Positions 10,801-22,400 of a stretch of DNA of 64,000 nucleotides are shown here, piece after piece. Under the pieces are notes generated by a model. The model saw only the letters and a list, made by a program, of their open reading frames with translations, made no database searches and was not told the origin of the DNA. Where the stretch lies: assembly GCA_012845835.1 (NCBI GenBank), contig JABAKD010000019.1:6061494-6125493 (forward strand). Direction: 5' to 3'. The stretch comes from Undaria pinnatifida. Its lineage: Eukaryota > Sar > Phaeophyceae > Laminariales > Alariaceae. The position numbers and the translations under genes are program-made. Numbering within the stretch: position 1 is the stretch's first letter; each line of letters opens with the position of its first letter.

Positions 10801-13439
10801 ATGGTGGTGGGTGCGTCGCAACAGCATGGGGTGATGTTGTGCGAAACGCAGGAGCAAAAACATGTGGGTGGTGGTGATAGTGGTGGGGCGGAGGTGGGGG
10901 GTGGGGACGGGTGGTGATATTGGTGGCGGTGGTGGCGGTGGCAGCGGTGCAGGGGGGTAGGGGTGGTGGTAGTGGTGGTAGTGGCGGGGGTGTTGGCGGT
11001 GCAAGGGGTGATGGTGGTGGTGGGTAGGGGTGAAGGAGGTAGTGTTAGTGATGGCGGCGGTAGTGATGGTGGTGATGGTGGTAGTAATGGTGGTGGTGGA
11101 GGTGGTGATAGCCGTGTGGTAGTGGTGGTGGATTTAGTGGTATTGGTAATGGTGGTGGTGGGGATGGTGGGAATGGGAGTGGTGTTGCTGTTGGTGGTAC
11201 GGGTGTTGGTGGTGTTGGTGTTGGTGGTGGTAGGGGTGATGGTGGTGGTCTTGGTGTATATGGCGATGGTGGGCGCCTCGCGTAGGGTAATTGGTGATAG
11301 TACTTGGTGATAAGTGGCGGTTACGCGTGACGCTTCAAGTTATTGCCGTGCTTGTTGACGTGGTTGTTGTGGTTTTCGTCGTTGTCGTTGTCAGCTGCTC
11401 TAGTTTTCAACTGTCACTTCTCACCATCGTCAGCGTCGTTCCTATTTTGAGCGGCACATTACTACTTATCCTAACAATTCATCCTGTCGAGCATGTTTAC
11501 CCCCCACCCCGCCCCCCCAAGCAATTTCTGCCTGGTCGGCGAAACCCTGGCATGTGCTCCATCCTGGCTTTGCAGGGATGCGAAGGTCTACGGTCTAAAT
11601 ACTACGGCCAAGCCTGACAATGAGTACCCCCTTCCCCCAGTTCTATGTACTACCGAGTGTAGACCAGCATACGTACCGTAGCGTAGAGATATCAAATGAC
11701 TGCTCTTGGGATGCACACATAGCGAAAGTAACAGGCAAGGGTAAATCACAAGTAGGCAAGATGGATGTGATCCTAACAGACCCGCACCTTGACACTAGGA
11801 TTAAAATATGTATTCTGATGAATGTGATTGGACCAAAGTTAGAGTATGCAGGAGAAGTATGGGAAGGGAACGCGAAGCTCGTAAAACAACTGGAACCAGT
11901 GCAGATGACAGTAGCTAAATATATGCTAGGATGCTCAAGTACGACGAGTATTGCAGTATTAAGAGCAGAACTGGGAATGTACCCACATAAAACGAATAGA
12001 GACGCGACAAAGTTAAACGGCAATATAAAGTAAATAATACGCCAGAAAAAAGGTTGCCAGCCAGAGTTGATAGGGCTGTATGGGAGAAACTAACAAAAGG
12101 CGAGCTGGAACAAGATGGGATAACGTAGTCGAGAAAATATGGAAGGCTTTAGGGGGGGACCAAGAAGAGGTGCTGTGTATAGAGAAGCTTGGCGGGTACA
12201 AGACAGAAGTAAAATAAATAATAGAAGAAAGGGAAAAGCTAGCGCTAAGAAGTAAGGTGAAAGAGGAGAAGCATTTAGATATATAAGGGGGGTTGAGAGA
12301 AGATATTGGAATGAAAACGTATATGCATGGTCCAATGGACTACGCGAAAAAGCTGACACTGCGATTTCGTGTAGGGGACCTGGACCCACCAGAAAGAAGA
12401 AAGAAATATAGCAGTGGTGGGGAGGAGGAGGGCGTGGCTACAAATATGTGCCCGTGTGGGACAACAACAGAGAGTAGGACTCACATAGTAGGAGCATGTG
12501 AAATATACAAGGAGGAACGGGATGCGTTAGAAGAGATGAGGAAATTAGACGTATGTGACATGGAAGAGTTTGATAGATTAGAGAGCTGCGAGGATACGAT
12601 CGCTATCCTAGAGATAGATGGTGGCCGCAGACGACGAAACAGGACGGGGATAGGATAAGCAAACAGTTTCTACGTAATATATGGAAGAAGCGTAACGAGC
12701 ACCCAAATGTTGGAGGTGTCTCTATTCGGAGTAGGAACGGTGCTCCGTCTCGAAAGGGATGCGTGGTCAAGGGCTAAATGACTCAGGGAAACAACAAATG
12801 AGTACGCCCCCCCCAGTTTTACACGTAATATGTGGAGAAAACGTAACGGTCGCCCAAATGTTTGAGGTGCCTCTTGCCCGAGTAGGGGCGGAGTTCCGTC
12901 GCGAAAGGAATGCGTGGTCAACGATTAAACGACTAAGGCACGCATGAAACAAGTACTCCCCCCGCCCCATGGTGCAAGCAACGTCTGTTTGGTAGGTGAA
13001 AATCGGACATCCTCCGTCCCGGTGTTGTAGGGATGCGAGGGTCTACGGTCCTACGGGCTTCGGCTATGCATGATATATTATTACATCCGTCTCTCTCCCT
13101 CCCCCCCCTCCCCCGACCCCCCGTTTTTTCCTCCAGCTGATTGCTCACCTGTACCGAGCCGTAAGCATCACCCACAAGAACGAATTTGTTCTTGACGACC
13201 GACAGGCCCACCACGTAAACACGCGGGTCGTGGAAGCCGATGAGCTCGAGAGTGCATGACTTAGGGTCCCATCTGTCAAGCGTAACGTTTGTTTTCGCAT
13301 GTGGGTAAATGGTTAAACGTAAATGAAGGGAGGGAGGGAGGGAGGGAGGGAAGGAGGGAGAGAGGGAGGGAGGGAGGGAGGGACGGACGGACGGACGGAG
13401 AGGGAGAGCCAGATAGGCACACAGACAAACCAGTTACGT

Positions 13440-13484
<45 letters not shown>

Positions 13485-16400
13485 AAACAGCATACATATA
13501 CAGTTAGACAGCCACACAGAGATGCAAACAAGACAACGTATCGGCTTTGATCGAACGCTACAATTTATCGGTCGATCCATCTGTTGATATCACCATATGC
13601 TAGTGCCGTATCTCATGTGTGTTGTCCTCTCACCTGTTGACGATAACCTTTTTGCCGACGCTGAGGATGAGATGGCGCCCGAGCTGCGCGATGGCGGACA
13701 CAGGACCGGACTGTCGTGGACGCAGATTCGAGCGCGGCAGAGGAACAGCCAATGGGAAAGGGGTGCCGCGACTAAGAAAACATCCACAATGAAACACGAG
13801 GTAAGAAACATGAAAAACAAATGATAAAAACTACAGCAGTGATGAGCACAACAACAATGTATTCTGTTGGCTGTCAAGTGCTTCTCACTGGTCTATAGAC
13901 GTTGTCACGTAACTACTGCGGCTAGTGGGCAGCTGTTGCACAGCCCACACAACCTTCACCCCTCTCACTTCCACCCACCCAACCAACCCACCTCGCCCGA
14001 GACCGGACCGAGCTGCTCCTTGGCGAAGATCTGCCTAAGCTTGACGGCGTACTCGTGCGTCCCGTCCTCCCTGGCAAGGTAGGCATAGTCCACCTCCAGC
14101 ATCAGAAGTCGCCCTCGAGCCTGCCCGATCAAGCAAGTAGACAAGCGGGATGACGTGTCCGCAGGTTTCACGATGGGTCGAAAACGTTTGGCAAATGTGT
14201 CGATTTTGCCAAAAAAACAAACACATTAAATGGGGCAAGAAAATATTTTATCCACAGTTTTTTTTCGCACCCCAGCAACAAGTCTAAAAAGAGTCCACGC
14301 AAACAAGCAGAAACAAGCAGACAGTATGCAGGCTGGAAGCAAGTCGAAGAGGTGTGGTTGCAGTGCAGATGGCAAGGTTTACATTCACGTTGCGGGAAGA
14401 TGGTTGCGTACGGACACACCTACAAAAAATACACCTGCCCGGCCTATAAACTCAAAATACAATTCCAAAAGGTAAAAAACACCATCCAAAATGAAAACAA
14501 AAACATATTACCTGTATACTTCAAAGCATACAATACCCGTACCAGGTATTGTATACGTTTTCTACACCAGGCATAATACATCCATGCAACGCCCTTTCGT
14601 CTCCCTGAACCTCATTCATTCCGGTCCCCACGGCCACAAACATCCTGGGAGACCAAAAAAAATAAAAGTCAATCAGCTACCCAAGTAAAAAACCACGATC
14701 CCAACAAAAAATAAAAACATCAAAACGCCACCCCAAACCCAAAGAAACCGATTAATACCCATACCAAGATGTTACGTGCATCAGGCATAATACTCCCACG
14801 CACCGCCTTGTCCTCGCCCTGCACCTCGTTCATTCCGGTCCCCACGGCCACGTACATTCTGGGAGACCCTCCCTGTTCCAGCCTCACCAAGGTCATGCAA
14901 AGCCCGTTCTCTCCTGAGTCCAATGGATGAGATTCCACCGCCGCCGCCGACAGCAACCCTCCGGGTATACCGCCACCGTCCTCCCCCCACCCCGCATCCC
15001 GCCCCCCATCCCTACCACCGCTACCGCTACTACCGCTACTACCGCTTCCTTTTTTTCTGCCTTCTCCGGACTTACGGTCCGGATTAGCTTTGCCACCACC
15101 CCTCCTCGTCCCCTCGCCATCGCCAACTTTAACGTGAGAACTAGCATCACCATCACCGCCGCTTTTACCGTTACCACCACCATCATCAACTTCTGTTCCT
15201 TCGTCGTCGTCTTCTTCCTCATCATCGCCGCCCCCCCCCCCCTCCCGGTTAGCGGTGGAGGAGGACGGGTGGGAGTTACCAGACGCTGCGGTAGAGCCAG
15301 CCACCCCGGGGGCTAGCGCAAGGACGCGTAGCTCGAACTTGTGTACGAAGAGGGGAGGCGCACCTCCGAGTGCGGGATCAGCCACCGTCCAGTTCTGCCG
15401 GTAAGGCATACGGGGAGGAGGGACTGGGTTAGCGTTGGGAGGCGTTTATGAGGACGTCGATCCGCCAGTCGTGCCACGGAAAAACATACTGGTACCTGTT
15501 CCTAGATAAAAGCACCAAGCATTTTACAATTGATGGCTTGTTTTTTTGGTGCTTTCGAGTGTTCTTCTTTACCGGGTACAAATCAAGAGAGGGCGTCGAT
15601 CCAACCCAACCCACACTCTAACCCCAACCCTGACCCAGGCTAAGGCTGTGCCCGAGCGCGCGCCATCGCACGCTTTGGATTTCTCGAGCTATTACTCCAC
15701 TCCAGAGCTATTGTAAGATCCTGTGCTGCGCACACGAATGTTATGGCGATGCGTTGACGCGAGAATAACCACCACCGGATCAAACTTGCACTTTCTTCTC
15801 GAGGTGTTGTTCCATTCCAACGTTATTGAAGCGCCTGTCCTACACCCCGGCGAATCAACCCATGGCGACGCGTTAATGCGAGAAAAAATCACAGCTACGC
15901 TCACCTTGTGCTCCACCATATGCCTTCCCTGCGGGCCTTCCACCTCCTCGTCCTCTCCTTCCTCCTGCTCCTCCTCCTGGCCCGTCTTTCTCACCCCCTG
16001 CCACGAAAGAGTCGGGGTCAGAACGCGCAAGAAGGCGGCTGGTAAGACGTCTGCTACGAAACGCCAGCACTTTTTGGCAAACATGTTTCTGAAATTTTCG
16101 GGACTCCTTCACCCAATATGGCCGAAATTTCATACATATATGATACATACATAATATATATATATACATATTTCGCATTTTCTTCTGCTTTGTTCCTACA
16201 GTAGGCCATGGTATTGTTCATCGGGTTGCGCCCTCGTTCGCTATCAAAATCAGTGTTTCGGGTGGGGTATACTATTAATACAATATAGCTCCTCAAGTGG
16301 TTAGGAGCCGAGCCCCGGAAAAAAATGTGGTACACCTCTATCATACTATTGGTAGCATATATCGTATGGTAAACGAACTCCGAGGGTGGGTGCTACGACG

Positions 16401-19400
16401 GTGGTAGCTTATTATCACGGGTTTCCACGGGTCGGGTCGGGTTTTCACGGGTCGGGTGGGGTCGGCTCGGGTCGGGTCAGGGTGACCCGCGCCGATCCGT
16501 AACATATTTGAACAACTCCTGGCCCGACCCGTTCCGACCCGTGAGAGCCCAAACTATCTCCTGACCCGACCCGTGAGAACATGAACTATCTCCTGACCGT
16601 ATCCGACTCGACCCGTGAGATTTTGGGAACCTCCTGACCCGACGGGTCATGACCCGCGAAAAGCCCTGCTAATTATAACACTTTTTTTTTTCCAGGTTGC
16701 CGGGCTCCTCAAGCGAGGAAACCATCCAATACCGTGGTTATACACAGTAGGCCATGGGACGGGATTGTCGATCGCGTTGCACCTTTTCATTTTGTTGTTG
16801 CCATAGTCATTTTTTTCAAGCGGAGGAATACTGGAATTTTGTAGAGCTCGTCAAGGGAGGAAGGAGCCTTCGAGAAAATGGGTGCATCTCTATGCCCCAT
16901 TGCATGGGTCCAAGGGAAGTTTCTCAGAAGTTTCTACTCTGTCTGGTGGTACTATGCTGCGGGAAATATGGGGACTACTATACTACGAGTAGCAGTAGTT
17001 GCAGTTGTGGGTTCCAGCAGAAGTATTCTGCGCAATTGATACGTACATCCCTGCGTACAATATATGTCTGCGCGCAGAATTATGATTATCCACTTTATTC
17101 GCCCTTGACGAAGTCCAGGAGATTCATATATCTTCAAGGAGTAAAAAACGCGCGACCGGAGTATCGCGCAGCTTGCAAAAATGAGTATCGACCCTTAAAT
17201 TGATCGAACTCACGGCTGACGTACTTGTAACATCTAAAAAATGTATACCTGGCATGCTTGTGTACACATTAAATAAAACGATTGTCAAAATTCTTCAAAT
17301 TACATAAACCGACAAAAACAAAAAACTTGACGGCGTATACACAATATGTCCCGTCGCGCGAGTTCCCACCAGCAGCGACAACTATATATACACGAGTAGC
17401 TTGTTTGTTGACTTACTTGAGGCTCTTCAGCGAGGGCATCTTCCATCGTGGACACGAGCGCGACGTAGTGGCCTTTCCTCAGCAAAAGCCTCTTCAAGAT
17501 CTCGCCGGTCCTACCCGTTTGCGCTAGCTGGTGGGGGAGGTGTACCACACCGTGAACGGTAGCCCCGACTCCGACCTAACGCCGACGAAGAGGGGGAGGG
17601 AGGGGGAGGAGAACAAGGAGCAGGCCATCGATGTCGGTGGTGGTGGTGGTGGTGATGGGGTAGTGGTGGTGGTGGTGGTGGTGGTGGTGGTGGTGGCGGT
17701 GGTGGTGGGGATGGTGGTGGTGGTGGTGGTGGTGGCGGGTTGTGGGAGTGGTGGTGGTGGTGGTGATGGGGTGGTGGTGGTGGTGGTGGTGGTGGTGGTG
17801 GTGGTGGCAGGTTGTGGGTGTGGTGGTGGTGGTGACGGTGGCGGTGGTGGTGGTGGTGATGTGGTGTTGTGTAGGTATTGGTGTTGGTGGTGTCAGTGTT
17901 GTCGGTGTCGGTGTCGGTGTTGTTGGTAATTGTGTTGGTAATGGTGGCAATGGTGGTGGTGGTTAGTGGTGGTGGCGGTGGTGGTATTGGTAGTGTGAGT
18001 GGTGTTGATGTTGGTGTTGGTGGTATTAGTGATATTCGTAGCGGCGGGGGTGGCAGCGGCAGTGGTGGCGGCGGTGGTGACGGCAGGAAGGCAGGCGGGG
18101 TGGGGGGGTGGGGTGTGTGATGAAAATAAGTGTGCCCGACGAAAAACATCCTTACGCCGTGGCCCTCAACCCCCCCGTTGAGCGAGCGGCCAAAACACTG
18201 GCACTAAGGTTCAACAATGCCAGCACAACTGGAATGAAAGCAACGGCCGAGCCGACGTGAGCACGCGCACGGGTACCACACTTCAGGAGGAGGAAGGTGG
18301 GATGGGCGGTGGAGCGGGGAGAGGAGGAGCCATACACAACTACCGCTACATAGCTCTCATAACTGACCTTCGCGGCAACAAAGTGCCCCTGTCCTCCCCC
18401 CCCCAAACCGCCTCCTCCGCTCGCCCCAGGAGTAACAAGCTGCGACCCGACGGGGGCCGCTGAAATAAACCTCAACCTGCCCCCCCCCGCCGTTATCCCA
18501 GCGAATCCCCCCGCGGGAAATGCGGCGTGATTAAGGATGGGCGCTACCGAGCCTAGCCCTATGCCCGCCCAGGAAGGCGGTGCTCCGGGGGGGAGGGGGG
18601 GAGAGCCCGAGCCATCTCCGAGGTCGTCTTGCGCGATGGGAGTGACGCACACGGCTCCCCTCTCCGCTAGGATCTGGTGGTAAGGAGAGTGGGCGCGTGG
18701 GGGGCGTGAGGGCGGGGACTAAGTTGGCTCCCAACAACACTGCCTCTCACCAACGTATGGTAGGGGGAATTTCACGTTTATCTCTTTTTTGGCGGATGTA
18801 CCACATGCGTCAGCAATGGCATATACGATACGACTTGCGTGTCAGCAAGAATTATACCTGTAACACTTTTAGCTTGTTTCATTCATTTTTCCCGGCTTGT
18901 TCTTCCATTCCGGAGTGATTGGGGCCTGTCCTGTGACCACCGACTTGATTATGCGAGTCGATGTGAGCTTAACGATATACGAGGGGATTCCCCAATCCAC
19001 CACCCAGACCACTCGCGCGAGTGACTCAATACCTCATTAAAAAAACGGACGTCAAGTATATTGTCACGGCGCAACGTCACAAACAAATCATTAACGGCGG
19101 CGTATATCGAGAAACAGAAAAACACGAAGAAACAGGGTATACAGCCACCCTAGGGCGAGTGGGTGGCTCTGGGCCCCTGAAAAGTGTGGCCCAAAAAGTA
19201 GCCCCCCCCCACCGTATCCGTCTGCCTCTAGCCAAATAAGTCGTTGGGGGGTTCGCCGTCTTTCTTGCGTAGACACTACCAAGCGTGAGCTAATCCAGCG
19301 TCTCCTGTTGAAGGCTCGGGAGACAATGAACTTGAAAATATTCCATCCATCACTTGCGCTGTCAGCTGCCATGATTAGCAATAGTATGAGCACGTACGGA

Positions 19401-22400
19401 ATCTGGGTCCTAGCACTCACCAAGGCAGATCGGCAGCCTGGTCGCGCGAAACACACCCCCTGCTGTCCCGCCGCCGACCGTACGCCTCGAAGGGCGCGCC
19501 CCCTGCTGGGGTTGGGCAAGGCCGCTTCGGGTGGAACTCCCTTGACTGGGCGGGTGATGAGGTCGTGTGACAGCTTCGAGAAGCACACAATCTGCGGTAC
19601 AGGAAGAGGATGTGCACAAATAGCAAGGATAGGATGTCCACATATAAGAATAAGACGTGCACATACGAATTTTAGTAAGAATAGGACACGCGCATACAGC
19701 AATAAATTCGGTGTTTTGAGGGGGGAGGGAGCGTGGAGGAGTGGCATAGAGGTAAGGCACGGGAGAAAGGAAGCAAGCCTCCGGTGGAACTCGTTAAACG
19801 GGTCGCGTGATTAGGCCTTGTGACAGCTTCGAGAAGCATAAAAATCGGTGGTCAGGATATAGGATGTGCACATACAGTTATTGAGTCGGTATTGTGGTTT
19901 AGAGGGGAAGGGGTGGGAGGGGGGTAGCGGTAAGACAAAAATCTAGACAAGGCAAAGCAAAGCAAAGCGGAGCTTAGCAACGCAATCCAACCTAATCAAA
20001 CCAAACCAAACCAAACCAAACCAAACCAAACCAAACCAAACCAAACCAAACCAAACCAAACCAAACCAAACCAAACCAAACCAAACCAACCCCACCCAAA
20101 CCAACCCAAACCAAACAACAATAACACAACAAAAGAAACTTACCTGCTCGCGGCCGCCCGAGGCCGACGGCGACAGTCTCGCCTCATAGATCAGCAAGTT
20201 ACCGTTGTCCAGATGCATCGCCAGTACAAGGCGCCGCAGCATCGCGGGACCTTCGACCGCCCCCACGGGGTGAACGATAACGTCCGACACCGACGGGCAC
20301 AACATCCCGTCATCCCCCCCCCCTCCCCCTGCCACCGCCGTCTCCCCCGCTACCGTTCCTTGTCCTCCTCTTCTTCCTTCCGTACCCTCCGCCGAGTTAC
20401 CGTTACTATTACCGCCACCGCTACCGCTACCGGTGCCGGTACCATTTCCGCTACCATCCCCGCCACGGGTACCGGTACCGCCACCACTACCATCACCATT
20501 ACCGCTACCATCACCGGTACCGGTACCGCTACCATTAGCGATACCGTTAGCGATACCGTTAGCAACGGCGGTGACGGTGGCAGAAGAAGCCACCTCCTGG
20601 GCTCCCGCTCCCATCCCTCCCTCTCCCCGGTCTTCTGCAGCCCCCGCTACCGCCTCCACTTCCGCCCCCGCTTCCGGCGCCGGAGACGAACCACCGGTCT
20701 TTTCAGTCGACGGCGATCGAGGGTGTTCAGTCCCAGCGGCGGCAGAGGTGGCGGCAGCGCCGGCTTCTTGTGGGGAGGCGTCGACCTCCATAGGATCGGA
20801 GGGTGTCTTCGTATTCGATTCGTCGTCCGACCCGCCCTCTCCCCCTTTTCTAACCGACGCCTTCCCCGTTCCTCGACGGGCATTCGTCACTACAACTCCC
20901 GTCGCGACCGCCATGTCCCTGCCTCCCCCCCCCCCCCTCTTCCTCTTCGTCCATCGCCAAGCGAACCCCACCATTCAACAAAGAGTGCGCCCCCCTCCCC
21001 CCCCCCCCCCCCCCGTCCCGCTCTTCCTCCTCCTCCTCCTCTCCCTCCCCCGCGGCAGAGGTCTCCGAGCGAGACAGGAGCTCGTTCCACAAGGTGGAGC
21101 GCGCGAGCGCCGCCCCTGATGTCCGAAATACCGGCCTCGTCATCGCCTCTTTCCCTCGACCCTCGCACGTCAGCACCTCCAGCAACCCTCCCCGCCGGCA
21201 TACCACGAGGTATGACGTCAACGCGTCGCCTCCGCTTGCCGCGCTTAACTCGGCCGCGCTTGATTCGGCCGCGTTTAAGTCCGCCGTGTTTGAATCTGCC
21301 TCACCGCCACCAGTGCTGGGGCCGACTGCGTCCGAACCCCCCCCCCCCCCCCCACGCTGACCCTCCCCACCATCCCTTATCTTGCCCGACACCATCACCA
21401 CCACCCTTACCGCGGCTATCACCGCTTTTGTCACCGCTAACCGCTAACCGTCCTTTCCCCTTCATCTGATCATCACCATAATCATTATTGTCATCGTTGT
21501 CATTGGCACCATCACCGTCAGAGGCATGTCGGAACGGGGTTTCCATTGGCGGACGCCATAGGTGTCCGGGACAGGGGTCGAGAATGCTCCTCCCGCTCGC
21601 GGCGCCGTAGAGGGTGGCCCATTCCTCGTCCTCCGACGCATAACCCCCACCCCCACCCCCGCCTCCGTCATCACCACCATCGACAACACCACCACCAGTA
21701 TCCTCCTCTCCACCCCCCTCCTCTTCCTCCTCCTCTTCTTCCTCTTCCTCGAAGCCTGCTCCCGGGAAAACATTCTCTACAGGCGATCCTTCACGCAGGA
21801 ACAGCCCATCTCTTGGGGGACTACCACTACCGCCACCGTCGCCGCCGCCGTCACCATCACTCTTATCTCCGCTTGTGTTCTCGCCTGTTCTTAAGCCCGG
21901 CGATGATGAGTGAGAGGGAGTCGGAGCGGCACCGGCAGAGGGGAACGTTCCTCGTTGCTCCTGGTGGGGCGGGGCGGCGCGGGGCGGAGGGGGGGGGAGG
22001 GGAGGGGGCGTGCTCATTGGTTGCTTGCCCTAGTTATTTGGCCATCGACCACGCGTCTCTTTCGAGACGGAGGCGGGCGGAGGGGGCATCATTGGGGAGG
22101 CGAGTCGCAGCGAGGCAGAGCAAGGAAAGGGGACGCCGAAGGGAACCAGGTCGTGCTGGTGTCGTTGTGGAGCGAGGAAAGAGGGGAAACACAGATCGTT
22201 CGCCCTGCTCAAGGCAGACGTTGTTGTCGTTGTTGTTGCTGCTGCTGTTGCCGTTACTACTACCACCAGTACTACTACCACCATTACTACTACCACCACT
22301 ACAAATACAGCTACCACCACCGCTGAAACACCATGGCATGAACGCTGCCATGGCGTTCCTCACAGGATGTCCTATTTGATCCCATGGGATACCGAATGTG

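Noticed and set aside
10342-11004. Long His/Thr/Pro and Val/Gly reading frames over GGT arrays (also at 17.5-18.1 kb)
   Set aside because: They are by-products of trinucleotide repeats without stops, not genes, and lie in CPSF1 introns.
19150-19262. Possible CPSF1 exon (LEADGYGGGGLLFGP)
   Set aside because: Exon 10 joins exon 11 in phase and already covers this family block (RSAL|ILAERGAVCV). The candidate has no phase-compatible splice sites.
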